Assembly (NCBI GenBank): GCA_019244235.1
Contig: JAFASY010000206.1
Coordinates: 1 to 47,997, forward strand
Origin: Chroococcidiopsidaceae cyanobacterium CP_BM_ER_R8_30
GTDB lineage: Bacteria; Cyanobacteriota; Cyanobacteriia; Cyanobacteriales; Chroococcidiopsidaceae
Length of the DNA: 47,997 nucleotides
Direction: 5' to 3'
In this document: positions 35,182-43,762 of the stretch, piece after piece
Position numbering within the stretch: the stretch's first letter is position 1
How the letters are laid out: each line of letters begins with the position of its first letter
Program-made: the position numbers and the translations under genes
The notes under the pieces: generated by a model
Told to the model about the DNA's origin: nothing
The model's database searches: none
Seen by the model: only the letters and a program-made list of their open reading frames with translations

Positions 35182-38100
35182 ATGTCTTTCGTTGGTCTGC
35201 ACATTCATAGCGATTACAGTCTGCTCGATGGTGCTAGTCAGTTGCCAGCACTGGTAGATCGAGCTATTGAATTGGGAATGAAAGCGATTGCGCTCACCGA
35301 TCACGGTGTCATGTACGGTGCAATTGAGCTGATCAAAATTTGTCGTAGCAAAAATATCAAGCCAATTATTGGCAATGAGATGTATGTGATCAACGGCGAT
35401 ATCGAAAAAAAAGAGCGCCGTCCCAGATACCACCAGGTTGTGTTAGCTAAAAATACGAAAGGCTATAAAAACTTAGTCAAGCTGACTACACTTTCCCATC
35501 TTAAGGGTGTTCAAGGTAAGGGTATCTTTTCTCGTCCTTGTATTAATAAAGAATTACTTGCTGAATATCACGAAGGCTTAATTGTCACTAGTGCTTGTTT
35601 GGGCGGTGAAATTTCCCAGGCAATTCTTAGAGGTAGACCAGATGCTGCCCGCAAAGTTGCCCAATGGTACAAAGATGTATTTGGCGATGACTACTATTTA
35701 GAGATTCAAGATCACGGTTCGCCAGAAGATCGTATTGTTAATGTTGAAGTTATAAAAATTGCTCGCGAACTAGGAATTAAATTTGTCGCGACGAATGATT
35801 CACATTATATTTCTTGTTATGATGTTGAGGCTCATGATGCTTTATTGTGTATTCAAACTGGAAAACTAATTTCTGAAGACAGCCGCATGCGTTATAGCGG
35901 CACAGAATATCTCAAGTCAGCTGAGGAGATGAGGCAATTGTTTCGAGATCATTTGCCAGATGATGTCATTGAAGAATCAATTGCTACTACCTTAGAAGTT
36001 GCCGATAAAGTTGAGCCCTACCACATTATGGGCGAACCTCGTATTCCTAACTATCCAGTCCCCTCAAACCATACTGCTGACACTTATTTAGAGGAAATTT
36101 CCTGGGCAGGCTTGTTAGAAAGATTTAATCGTAAATTCAGAGCTGAAGTTGAGCAGATTTATAAAGAGCGGCTAGATTATGAGCTAAAAATGATCCAACA
36201 AATGGGTTTTTCTACCTATTTTTTAGTCGTTTGGGACTATATTAAATATGCCAGAGATAATGACATTCCTGTTGGACCTGGTCGCGGTTCAGCTGCGGGT
36301 TCCTTAGTTGCTTATGCACTAAGAATTACTAATATTGATCCGGTACATCATGGTCTATTATTCGAGCGATTTCTAAACCCAGAACGGAAATCAATGCCTG
36401 ATATTGATACCGATTTCTGCATTGAAAAACGTGACAAAGTAATTGAGTATGTTACTGAAAAATATGGGAAAGATAGGGTTGCTCAGATTATCACTTTTAA
36501 CCGTTTAACTTCTAAAGCAGTTCTGAAAGATGTTGCTAGGGTATTAGATATTCCCTATGGTGAGGCTGACCGCATGGCAAAATTAATTCCTGTGGTGCGA
36601 GGCAAGCCAACTAAACTTTCGGTGATGATTTCAGAGCAAACACCAGTCCCAGAGTTTAAAGAGAAATACGAAAATGATCCCAATGTTCGTCGTTGGGTTG
36701 ACATGGCATTGCGGATTGAAGGAACTAACAAGACCTTTGGAGTTCATGCTGCTGGGGTTGTCATTTCGTCTGAGCCGCTAGATGAAATTGTGCCTTTACA
36801 AAGGAATAATGACGGCTCAACTATCACTCAGTATTTCATGGAAGATATGGAATCGCTGGGATTATTGAAGATGGATTTCTTAGGTTTGAGAAACCTAACT
36901 TTAATCCAGAAAACAGTTGATTTGATTAAGCAAAACCAAACAATTAACCTCGATCCCGATCAGTTGCCACTTGAAGAAAGGAAGGTACAGAAGATCTTAG
37001 CTAAGGGAGAGGTCAAAAAAATGCCTCAAGAGGTAGCAAATACCTACAAGGTGTTGGAAGAAGGTGAGCTAGAAGGCATTTTTCAATTAGAGTCATCTGG
37101 AATGCGGCAAATTGTGCGCGATTTGAAGCCATCCAGTATAGAAGATATATCCTCAATCCTAGCACTCTATCGACCAGGACCACTAGATGCTGGACTGATT
37201 CCCAAGTTCATTAATCGCAAGCATGGTCGGGAAGAAATAGAAAATACTCACCCTTTACTAGAGCCAATTTTAAGTGAGACTTATGGCGTGCTTGTCTATC
37301 AAGAACAGATCATGAAAATGGCGCAGGATCTAGCTGGCTATTCTTTAGGACAGGCAGATTTACTGCGAAGATCGATGGGTAAGAAGAAAGTCTCAGAAAT
37401 GCAGAAGCATCGGGAGACTTTCGTCGATGGTGCCGCAAAAAATGGGGTGAAAAAACATATAGCAGAAGCACTGTTTGAGCAAATGGTGAAGTTCGCCGAG
37501 TATTGCTTCAACAAATCCCATTCAACAGCTTATGGTTACGTCACTTATCAAACTGCTTACTTAAAAGCAAATTATCCGGTTGAATACATGGCAGCGCTAC
37601 TCACAGCTCATAGTGGCGACCAGGATAAAGTGCAAAAGTATATATCCAGATGTCTGAGTATGAATATTCAGATAGAACCACCAGATATTAATCGCTCTGG
37701 AGTAGACTTCACGCCATCAGAAAACAAGATTTTGTTTGGGCTGTCGGCAGTTCGCAATGTCGGACAAGGAGCAATTGCGTGCATCTTGTCTGCCCGGGAG
37801 CAGGGAGGAGCGTTTAAATCCTTAGCAGATTTATGCGAACGCGTCGATCTGCGTGCCGTCAATCGCCGCGCCTTCGAAGCCCTGATCCATTGCGGTGCTT
37901 TTGATACTCTTGAACCTAACCGGAACCAACTCCTTCATGACCTCCCTTTGGTACTAGATTGGGCGCAGTCTCGTGTCAGGGACCGTGAAAATGGTCAGGG
38001 TAGTTTATTCGACATATTGAGTAGCTTGCCTGCTAGTGATGCCACAAGTTCGGCTTTTGAATCCGCTCCCAGAGCGAACCGAGTGCCTGATTTCCCCCAG

Positions 38101-38742
38101 CCTGAGAAGTTACGATTAGAAAAAGAACTGCTAGGCTTCTACGTATCCGATCATCCACTCAAGTCAGTACGAAAAACGGCGCAAGTCCTATCCCCACTCG
38201 ATCTCTCGCAACTTAGCGATCAACGGGAGAAGGCGATGGTCAGTGTGGTAGTGATGTTAAGCAGCATCAAACCATTAGTGACGAAAAAAGGCGAACGCAT
38301 GGCGATCGTACAGATTGAAGACTTAACTGGTCAAGCTGAAGCTGTAGTCTTTCCTAGAGCCTACGAACGCCTATATCCTTTGCTTATTGTCGATGCTCAC
38401 CTGATTATTTGGGGCAAAGTTGAACGCAAAGAGGAACAAACCCAGCTAATAGTAGAAGCTATCGAGCCGATTGAAGCAGTACGATTGGTAGTAGTAGAGT
38501 TAACTCCTCAGCAAGCCAGTAGTACTCAAGCGCAAGAGCGGCTTAAAACCATTCTGCAAGAACACTCTGGTGACAAAGAGAAAAACAAAGTGCCAGTCTT
38601 TGCTAGGGTAGCGGCGGCTAACGAGCGTCAGCTTGTCCGTTTCGGTCGCCAATTTTGGGTGCAAAATCATCAAGCAACAGTTGAGGCGCTGAAATCTGCC
38701 AGGTTTCTTGCTGATGCCCAACCACTTACTGGTCATTTCTGA
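35182..38742 (+). CDS. dnaE: DNA polymerase III alpha subunit, unsplit
   Basis: The replicative polymerase, 1186 residues in one frame. Domains in order: PHP (1-210; [24 protein letters not shown]), palm (about 340-560; [18 protein letters not shown] with [13 protein letters not shown] for the catalytic Asp residues), fingers (about 560-850), HhH region ([18 protein letters not shown]), and an OB fold (about 1010-1090; [20 protein letters not shown]). In many cyanobacteria DnaE is split by an intein between Tyr and Cys of AEY/CFN. Here [15 protein letters not shown] is continuous at residues 771-785, with Cys775 at the site. Codon use and reading frame look normal. Confidence 0.98.
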   Translation: MSFVGLHIHSDYSLLDGASQLPALVDRAIELGMKAIALTDHGVMYGAIELIKICRSKNIKPIIGNEMYVINGDIEKKERRPRYHQVVLAKNTKGYKNLVKLTTLSHLKGVQGKGIFSRPCINKELLAEYHEGLIVTSACLGGEISQAILRGRPDAARKVAQWYKDVFGDDYYLEIQDHGSPEDRIVNVEVIKIARELGIKFVATNDSHYISCYDVEAHDALLCIQTGKLISEDSRMRYSGTEYLKSAEEMRQLFRDHLPDDVIEESIATTLEVADKVEPYHIMGEPRIPNYPVPSNHTADTYLEEISWAGLLERFNRKFRAEVEQIYKERLDYELKMIQQMGFSTYFLVVWDYIKYARDNDIPVGPGRGSAAGSLVAYALRITNIDPVHHGLLFERFLNPERKSMPDIDTDFCIEKRDKVIEYVTEKYGKDRVAQIITFNRLTSKAVLKDVARVLDIPYGEADRMAKLIPVVRGKPTKLSVMISEQTPVPEFKEKYENDPNVRRWVDMALRIEGTNKTFGVHAAGVVISSEPLDEIVPLQRNNDGSTITQYFMEDMESLGLLKMDFLGLRNLTLIQKTVDLIKQNQTINLDPDQLPLEERKVQKILAKGEVKKMPQEVANTYKVLEEGELEGIFQLESSGMRQIVRDLKPSSIEDISSILALYRPGPLDAGLIPKFINRKHGREEIENTHPLLEPILSETYGVLVYQEQIMKMAQDLAGYSLGQADLLRRSMGKKKVSEMQKHRETFVDGAAKNGVKKHIAEALFEQMVKFAEYCFNKSHSTAYGYVTYQTAYLKANYPVEYMAALLTAHSGDQDKVQKYISRCLSMNIQIEPPDINRSGVDFTPSENKILFGLSAVRNVGQGAIACILSAREQGGAFKSLADLCERVDLRAVNRRAFEALIHCGAFDTLEPNRNQLLHDLPLVLDWAQSRVRDRENGQGSLFDILSSLPASDATSSAFESAPRANRVPDFPQPEKLRLEKELLGFYVSDHPLKSVRKTAQVLSPLDLSQLSDQREKAMVSVVVMLSSIKPLVTKKGERMAIVQIEDLTGQAEAVVFPRAYERLYPLLIVDAHLIIWGKVERKEEQTQLIVEAIEPIEAVRLVVVELTPQQASSTQAQERLKTILQEHSGDKEKNKVPVFARVAAANERQLVRFGRQFWVQNHQATVEALKSARFLADAQPLTGHF

Positions 38743-39102
38743 TCAAGCTAATTTTCGTGGTTCATAGTAATGACAATCTTGGCATGGTCCTTTCGGATTG
38801 ACTGCACACCGCAGATAGCCGGATTGAGCATTAAATCGACAGCTAATATCACCAATCAGATAACCAACACCTTCTAGGTAAAATCGCTCTGAAGGTGGAA
38901 GTTGAGGGCTTCTTTGCTGCCTTGTTGCCGAGAGCACCGCTGCTCTCAACTTAGCGCGGCTTCGTGCCTGAGCCTTGTGCATCATCCATAAGGAAAGCAG
39001 CGGTGGAATTAGACCAAATACAATAACCAGAAGTGTTTCTAACACCTGATATGATTTTGGATTTTGGGTAGATAACTGAAGCAATTCTAGCTTGACAATC
39101 AT
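38743..39102 (-). CDS. DUF6464-like membrane-anchored Cys protein
   Basis: A 119-residue protein from the ATG at 39100-39102; an adjacent TTG would add one residue. It has one membrane helix (about 19-41, LETLLVIVFGLIPPLLSLWM) and a soluble tail with ERFYLEGVGYLIGDISCRFN and LRCAVNPKGPCQDCHYYEP. Four conserved Cys (C-x12-C-x8-C-x2-C) could bind a metal. The pattern recalls the cyanobacterial DUF6464 family; that assignment is from memory. Its stop codon abuts that of dnaE with no gap, so the genes converge. Confidence 0.7.
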   Translation of the reverse strand: MIVKLELLQLSTQNPKSYQVLETLLVIVFGLIPPLLSLWMMHKAQARSRAKLRAAVLSATRQQRSPQLPPSERFYLEGVGYLIGDISCRFNAQSGYLRCAVNPKGPCQDCHYYEPRKLA

Positions 39103-39122
39103 CAAACGATGTAGTCAATCTA

Positions 39123-39719
39123 CTAAAAACTGCTATAGCGCTCTTCTGCCCAAGGCTCACCTCGCCGATGGTAGCCGTTGCGCTCCCAGAAACCTAGCTC
39201 CTCATGGTCTAGAAACTCTAGACCATTAATCCATTTGGCACTCTTCCATGCATAGAGATGAGGCACGATTAATCGCATAGGACCTCCATGTTCAGCAGGC
39301 AACGGCTCTCCAAACACCTTATGGGCAAAGAAGTTTTCTTCCCGCAGAAAGTCCGACATGGTAATGTTCGTGGTATAGCCGCCGTAGCAGTGTTCCACAA
39401 TGTGGGTAGCTTTTGGCTCAACTTCAACCAGGCGCATAAAGTCCGTGACTTTAATGCCAGTCCACTTGACATCTAGCTTAGACCAGCGCGTGACACAGTG
39501 AAAATCTGCTGTGAATTCATGCTGTGGCAGTTCCATGAAGTCTGACCAAGTGAAGGTAGCGCTTGTCGCTTGCCCCGACACCCGGAATTGCCATTCTTCT
39601 GGACTAACATGGGGCGTTTGACCATAAGTCAGGACTGGAAACCCCTTAGTCAAATATTGACCGGGAGGAACGCGATCACGCTCTCCCTCCTCTGGTTTTT
39701 GGAAAAACTTTCCTAGCAT
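39123..39719 (-). CDS. sulfite-oxidase-fold molybdopterin protein
   Basis: A 198-residue member of the sulfite oxidase/YedY-like molybdoenzyme family, from the ATG at 39717-39719. Signs: WQFRVSGQATSATFTWSDF, the molybdenum-ligand Cys in ADFHCVTRWSKLDVKWTGI, VEHCYGGYTTNITMSDFL, GGPMRLIVPHLYAWKSAKW and the end GYHRRGEPWAEERYS. No Tat signal or haem domain is visible, so it should be cytoplasmic. Family members are sulfite oxidases or Met-sulfoxide reductases; the substrate cannot be decided from sequence. Confidence 0.88.
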   Translation of the reverse strand: MLGKFFQKPEEGERDRVPPGQYLTKGFPVLTYGQTPHVSPEEWQFRVSGQATSATFTWSDFMELPQHEFTADFHCVTRWSKLDVKWTGIKVTDFMRLVEVEPKATHIVEHCYGGYTTNITMSDFLREENFFAHKVFGEPLPAEHGGPMRLIVPHLYAWKSAKWINGLEFLDHEELGFWERNGYHRRGEPWAEERYSSF

Positions 39720-39753
39720 TGGCAAAAAGACAACAGATATGCTCTTTCAGATC

Positions 39754-39927
39754 TTACTCTTCTTCTTCCTCTGCTTCAGCTGTTGGATAAACAAATTTAG
39801 ACCGCCCGGTCAAAATTGATTTTCCTAGCGACAGAGCTTTTTGAGCCTCAAACGCAGCTTTGCGCTTCCATGTCGCTTTACGTTTATCTCGTTTAGATTT
39901 AGATGTTTTCTTCTTAGGTACAGCCAT
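39754..39927 (-). CDS. rpmF: 50S ribosomal protein L32
   Basis: A 57-residue ribosomal protein starting [20 protein letters not shown] and continuing [20 protein letters not shown]. Both segments are diagnostic for cyanobacterial L32. The zinc-binding Cys of some L32 proteins are absent, as is usual here, and the tail is acidic (five Glu at the end). ATG at 39925-39927, stop TAA at 39754-39756. Confidence 0.95.
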   Translation of the reverse strand: MAVPKKKTSKSKRDKRKATWKRKAAFEAQKALSLGKSILTGRSKFVYPTAEAEEEEE

Positions 39928-39973
39928 AACAGTAGATGCGGCAATTCTTTACAACCTTTCTATCTTAAGATAT

Positions 39974-40810
39974 TTAAGTGCCAGGAGCAGTATTACTTGT
40001 GGTTCCATTGTTAGTCCCAGAAGTAGTGTTACTTGTGGTTCCATTGCTAGGTAGCTGCGGCAAGGGAGTCGTTACACCTGGAGTTGAGTTAGTTGGTGTC
40101 AGTGGCTCTTGAGGATTGTTAGGAGAAATGACTGGCACAGGGGTGGGTGGAGTTGGAGTCATACCACTACCGGGAGCTGGGGTTGTGCTAGGTGGGGGAG
40201 CAGAGTTAACAATTCCTGGTTGAATGGTAGGTTGTGTTGGGGTGAGGGGGCTATTGATTATAGGTTCAACAGGAGTGCCAAAGACTCGTCCTCTCCCGCT
40301 ACTCGGGAAAGTATTCCTAGGTTGACCAGAACCATTGAAAAATCTGTTTGGATTAGTGCGAGTGTAAGCAGAACCTGATGGAGTGGGAGATGTGGTTGCT
40401 ACGTTGTCGAATTGGAGTAAGGCTTTAGCATTGGGGTAGTAGGTAGTCCAAGGCTGGAGAGTACTACTACTGTGCCACTCTTGTCTATTGACTTGTAAGG
40501 ACAGAATTGGAGCGATCGCGCCTTTATTTTGAGCCACAACAGTAACAGCAACATTTGTAATCTCGTTGTTTTGTTGAAAGCTTGTCTGCACTGCTGTTGT
40601 AGCAGCTGCTTTTGCTCGTTGTACAAGGCTCTCGAAGGTTTCGTTAGGCATGCGGTCAAGGGATAAGTTAACGCGAGCAGCCTCAGCCCAGGCAATCTGT
40701 GGCGAGAATGTTTCGGTTGTGAGCCACAACGCGCCTCCCAATCCTAATAACCCCACCATGGTTGTCATCTGGGTTCGCCCAAGCGTCCGTAACAGCAACT
40801 TGCACCTCAT
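39974..40810 (-). CDS. exported protein with Pro/Thr-rich tail
   Basis: A 278-residue secreted or periplasmic protein from the ATG at 40808-40810, with GAGAAGG six bases ahead; a GTG two codons earlier is possible. A signal peptide (about 1-42) ends with QIAWAEAA. Residues 45-125 look folded (LSLDRMPNETFESLVQRAKA, then NVAVTVVAQNKGAIAPILSL). The rest is low complexity: Pro, Thr, Ser and Asn, with SNTT/SGT-type repeats near the end. No family recognised; the layout resembles cyanobacterial envelope proteins of unknown role. Confidence 0.75.
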   Translation of the reverse strand: MRCKLLLRTLGRTQMTTMVGLLGLGGALWLTTETFSPQIAWAEAARVNLSLDRMPNETFESLVQRAKAAATTAVQTSFQQNNEITNVAVTVVAQNKGAIAPILSLQVNRQEWHSSSTLQPWTTYYPNAKALLQFDNVATTSPTPSGSAYTRTNPNRFFNGSGQPRNTFPSSGRGRVFGTPVEPIINSPLTPTQPTIQPGIVNSAPPPSTTPAPGSGMTPTPPTPVPVISPNNPQEPLTPTNSTPGVTTPLPQLPSNGTTSNTTSGTNNGTTSNTAPGT

Positions 40811-40900
40811 AATCACCCTTCTCCCTTGGTAATCACTTACAGTAACAAGTATATTCTGTATCTCTTAACCTCTACTGGTAGTAGAAAAGCCCTAGCATTC

Positions 40901-41758
40901 ATGCATGAGACTGGGACACCGGAAAGCATAATCAATCTTGTCGAAGCTCTCAAGCCTCTGCGTCTCGTCCGAGAATTGGGCAAAGGCGGGATGGGAAGCG
41001 TGATTGAGGCTGTGGAATCGAGTGGTCGCCATGTCGCAGTGAAGGTATTCCACCAAACGGTAGTTTCATCTATGGCTGAGCGTGAGGACATGTTTCGCGA
41101 CTTGCAGGCGGCGATGCTAGTTAACCATCCTAACCTCTGTCGCTTACTAGATTTCCATCGTGATGAGCGAATCGCCTTCCTGATTATGGAGCTTGTAGCA
41201 GGGAAGCCACTCCGCGCAATGCTCAAGCTTGCACAGCATCAGCCAGTTCCGCAGGGACTTAAGTTGACTGCGGAAGCTTTGTATGGAACTGCGGCTCTTC
41301 ACGCTGTTGGTCTTGTGCATGGGGATGTGCGACCTGTTAATGTAATTGTTGTGCAAGAGAGCAGCGCCAAGCTCATCGACTACGGCGTTTGGTACCCATC
41401 CATGCTGTGCAAGACGCTCAATTCACGCAGCAGTCGGACCTATACTGGTTACGAGGCTCCTGAAGTCTGGCGAGGTGCACAGCCCAACCATAAGAGCGAT
41501 GTATATGGATTAGGCGTACTCGCCTACCATTGTCTTACAGGTTATAAGCCAAGAAAGTCTCCAGAGCAGAAAAACGTCACGCACAGAAAAAACTCTTTTT
41601 GCAAGTCGATGCCAGCAGACGTTGAAGAGCTGGTGCTCAAGGCGTTATCATGGGCTCCAGAGAATCGCCCTGCTTCGGCAGTTGCGATGGTTGAGTATTT
41701 CAGCGGAAATTCTAATGAAAAGTCGAATGAATCTTTATTTCTAAAACAGGAGTTTTAA
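40901..41758 (+). CDS. minimal Ser/Thr protein kinase
   Basis: A 285-residue kinase with no sensor or membrane domain. From the ATG at 40901 the Gly loop is GKGGMG (27-32), the ATP Lys is Lys48 (VAVKVF), the catalytic loop is HGDVRPVN (Asp142, Asn147) in place of HRDxKxxN, the metal Asp is Asp160 in DYG instead of DFG, and APE is at 186-188. The alpha-C Glu seems replaced by Asp67. All key catalytic residues are present, so activity is likely, though divergent. A longer frame from 40826 adds 25 unlikely residues. A 55-residue gene follows after one base, with a good ribosome binding site inside the kinase 3' end. Confidence 0.88.
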   Translation: MHETGTPESIINLVEALKPLRLVRELGKGGMGSVIEAVESSGRHVAVKVFHQTVVSSMAEREDMFRDLQAAMLVNHPNLCRLLDFHRDERIAFLIMELVAGKPLRAMLKLAQHQPVPQGLKLTAEALYGTAALHAVGLVHGDVRPVNVIVVQESSAKLIDYGVWYPSMLCKTLNSRSSRTYTGYEAPEVWRGAQPNHKSDVYGLGVLAYHCLTGYKPRKSPEQKNVTHRKNSFCKSMPADVEELVLKALSWAPENRPASAVAMVEYFSGNSNEKSNESLFLKQEF

Positions 41759-41759
41759 A

Positions 41760-41927
41760 ATGGCGATAGCTAAGCTTAAGACTGGTGAGATTATTGAAAA
41801 GCCTCTGGAAGAGATGCTAGAGTTCATAGTTGAGAACCCTGACACTTTAGGACACCTCGAATCCTCAAGACCACTACCAAAGCGCAGAGCTGAACCAAAA
41901 GAACAGATTACTAGTAATAAAGGATAA
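41760..41927 (+). CDS. 55-residue protein coupled to the kinase gene
   Basis: A small acidic-then-basic protein starting MAIAKLKTGEIIEKPLEEML, then FIVENPDTLGHLESSRPLPK and a charged tail. CAGGAG lies nine bases before the ATG and the kinase stop is one base upstream, so it is almost certainly made with the kinase. No Cys, signal peptide or membrane segment. Candidate roles are a kinase substrate (Ser/Thr near residues 35-36 and 51-52) or a regulator; both are inference. No family recognised. Its last 17 bases overlap the converging 93-residue gene. Confidence 0.65.
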   Translation: MAIAKLKTGEIIEKPLEEMLEFIVENPDTLGHLESSRPLPKRRAEPKEQITSNKG

Positions 41928-42192
41928 TTGATAGTCCTGACTCTTCAGTAGAGGTACCTGAGTCTAGCTGCTCCTGAGTTAAAGCAATCCTGACCGTACA
42001 GTTGATAAATTTCTTGTAGCTTGTTTTTGGATCATCCTTTGACCGAGACTGATAATTGACCTCTTCTCCCAACCAGGCAAAAACATAGAAGGTCCGCATT
42101 TTACCTTTGACATATAGGCGGGAGGTACCATAAACATGCCCTCCGCTCTCAGCTTCATCAAAATAGTCTTGGTCTTGTGCTCTAACTTCCAT
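41911..42192 (-). CDS. hypothetical 93-residue protein
   Basis: A small soluble protein, not recognised. It reads as beta-rich (GGHVYGTSRLYVKGKMRTFY, then FAWLGEEVNYQSRSKDD and NCTVRIALTQEQLD). No membrane segment or signal. It converges on the 55-residue gene with a 17-base overlap. The ATG is the only reasonable start. It may belong to the accessory set around the kinase; no function is offered. Confidence 0.55.
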   Translation of the reverse strand: MEVRAQDQDYFDEAESGGHVYGTSRLYVKGKMRTFYVFAWLGEEVNYQSRSKDDPKTSYKKFINCTVRIALTQEQLDSGTSTEESGLSIILYY

Positions 42193-42363
42193 GCAGAATT
42201 AGTACAGAACACTTAAGATTCTACATTTGAAGGAGTAAGATTGTTTACTTAATAGCTTCTGGGGTTATTCCTGTCTCCATCAGATTCCCTCTATCCTGAT
42301 TTCGTCATAGACTGATAAATCATGATCAGGCGATCGCTTCTACATCACCTTAGTTGCACAAGA

Positions 42364-42525
42364 CTACCAGCCATCATCAATCAAGGCTTTGATGTTTTCC
42401 TCAGCTTCATCAAGGGTTTGACCATAAGCCATCACTCCTCTAGAGATTGCTCTCCAACCGCCATCTATAAGCTGTTGTATTTTGATAGTACGAGCTTTAT
42501 AATGGCGCTCTAGGCGTTTGACCAT
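42364..42525 (-). CDS. small HicB-like protein, orphan
   Basis: A 53-residue protein from the ATG at 42523-42525; a TTG start would add 12. The sequence LIDGGWRAISRGVMAYGQTL then DEAEENIKALIDDGW resembles the beta-beta-alpha HicB-like fold found in antitoxins and other small cyanobacterial proteins. A LID-x-GW phrase occurs twice (LIDGGW, LIDDGW). No HicA-like toxin lies beside it, so a toxin-antitoxin role is not supported. Confidence 0.6.
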   Translation of the reverse strand: MVKRLERHYKARTIKIQQLIDGGWRAISRGVMAYGQTLDEAEENIKALIDDGW

Positions 42526-42642
42526 AATTTCTCTTGAGTTGATGTGGTCCTTGCTAAACAAAAGGAGTTTTACACTGCCAGTATACTTAGCTATTCTGGA
42601 TAATTAACAGGGTAAGCCATTAAATGAGCATAGGAGAGAGCA

Positions 42643-42972
42643 GTGAATCAACCCAGAGTTAATGATTCTAAAACAGCTACCACTGCAATTATCTGGGCCT
42701 TTGCCACAGGTATGCTGGCTATTTGTATCCCCCTCGTAGCATTGACTGGAAGCGGAGTGATTCTGCCATTAGCTGTGCTCTTGGGGGCTAGCGGAGGTAC
42801 GGCAGTGGTTTGGCGCAGTGACCGGAATCGCAACACTTTTAAGTTAACGAACGATATCTCTCAGTTGCAGCAACGTATTGTAGATTTAGAAACTATTTGC
42901 AGTAGCGACGAAATTAATCTCCAAAAGAAGCTTGAACAAGTGGAATCAAGAGATTCACTCATTGGCAGATAA
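42643..42972 (+). CDS. small membrane protein with coiled-coil tail
   Basis: A 109-residue protein with a GTG start. Two membrane helices (about 12-34, ATTAIIWAFATGMLAICIPL, and 38-57, VILPLAVLLGASGGTAVVW) are followed by a charged coiled coil (LTNDISQLQQRIVDLETI onwards). Likely an inner-membrane protein with a cytoplasmic coil. No family recognised. Confidence 0.6.
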   Translation: MNQPRVNDSKTATTAIIWAFATGMLAICIPLVALTGSGVILPLAVLLGASGGTAVVWRSDRNRNTFKLTNDISQLQQRIVDLETICSSDEINLQKKLEQVESRDSLIGR

Positions 42973-43107
42973 CGTGACTGCTAGAGCGCAATCACTCAAC
43001 CGAAATTCCAAGAATTTAGCTCTTGGAGATACTCAAGAAAGGCAGGAAGCAAGGCTTTGCCACGCTTTCTGGAATGTTTCATCTTTTTCGCTGTGCAAAA
43101 TTATTAC

Positions 43108-43485
43108 CTAGCAGTAAGGCATCACATCTTCGCCGCATTCATCAGCTAGATAACACAGCGACCGAAAACGTAACCCGATAACTTCCTCGTAGAGTGGGTT
43201 GAGCTGACACAGTGGTGGAATGTGGAATATGGTATGACCAAAGAATTTTAACTCACGTTCAAAAGGGCATTGAGCCGGAATAACTCGACACAAGCATCGA
43301 GCTAGCTTCGGATTACGGACTTCTATCTGATTCAACCACCGACGTACAGGTCGAAGAATCACAGTAGCTAGCTTTGGGTAAGGGTGCCCTTGTGGTGTTT
43401 CACTCAATGCCCAATCGAGGGAAAGATTTTGCATGCAGGACTCAGTTACATTCATCGTGTATAGAGTTTCAACGAATTTTGCCAT
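43108..43485 (-). CDS. Mo-dependent nitrogenase C-terminus-like protein
   Basis: A 125-residue protein matching the pattern named Mo-dependent nitrogenase C-terminal family. Key parts: VRRWLNQIEVRNPKLARCLC, VIPAQCPFERELKFFG, IPPLCQLNPLYEEVIGLRFR and LADECGEDVMPYC. The conserved Cys (PAQCPF, PPLCQLNP, DEC, final YC) suggest metal or disulfide chemistry. Despite the family name, such proteins occur stand-alone in many cyanobacteria, and no nif genes are present here, so nitrogen fixation cannot be inferred. AGGAAGG precedes the ATG. Confidence 0.85.
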   Translation of the reverse strand: MAKFVETLYTMNVTESCMQNLSLDWALSETPQGHPYPKLATVILRPVRRWLNQIEVRNPKLARCLCRVIPAQCPFERELKFFGHTIFHIPPLCQLNPLYEEVIGLRFRSLCYLADECGEDVMPYC

Positions 43486-43762
43486 GATCGCGCCTTCCTA
43501 AAGTAGACAGAAGTTTCAGCTCAGGCTGGATGAATATAGGAGGTTCTGCTTTTACGTCACTCCAGCTAAGAATCTACTACATATGAAGATTGGTAACACC
43601 ACTTTGTTCCTAACCTGATCTCCTCCAGCTCTATTGCTGTACTGCTGCTACTATCCTGACTAAAATCTCCAGAACTGTCTCAAGCGCTATTACTGATCTT
43701 TTTTTGAGGAGATGTCTAGCAATTCGGTGGATTTACTGCTGCGCTGAAAGCTTTAGGGGCAG
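43486..43762. other. non-coding stretch before the AAA-protein gene end
   Basis: About 280 bases between the nitrogenase-C-like gene start and the stop of the receiver-PAS-AAA gene. A short in-frame stretch near 43720-43785 reads [19 protein letters not shown] and could be debris of a lost gene, but I cannot name it. No RNA gene or terminator is evident. Confidence 0.3.

Noticed and set aside
35182-38742. Intein within dnaE
   Set aside because: The canonical AEY/CFN site is continuous and total length fits the extein alone.
41760-41927. Lanthipeptide-type RiPP precursor next to the kinase
   Set aside because: The peptide has no Cys and no clear leader/core boundary, and the kinase lacks the lyase and cyclase domains of class III/IV synthetases.
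42364-42525. HicAB toxin-antitoxin system
   Set aside because: Only a HicB-like piece is present; neighbours on both sides lack a HicA-like double-stranded RNA-binding toxin.
43108-43485. Evidence of nitrogen fixation
   Set aside because: The family name alone is misleading; no nif gene is present in the window.
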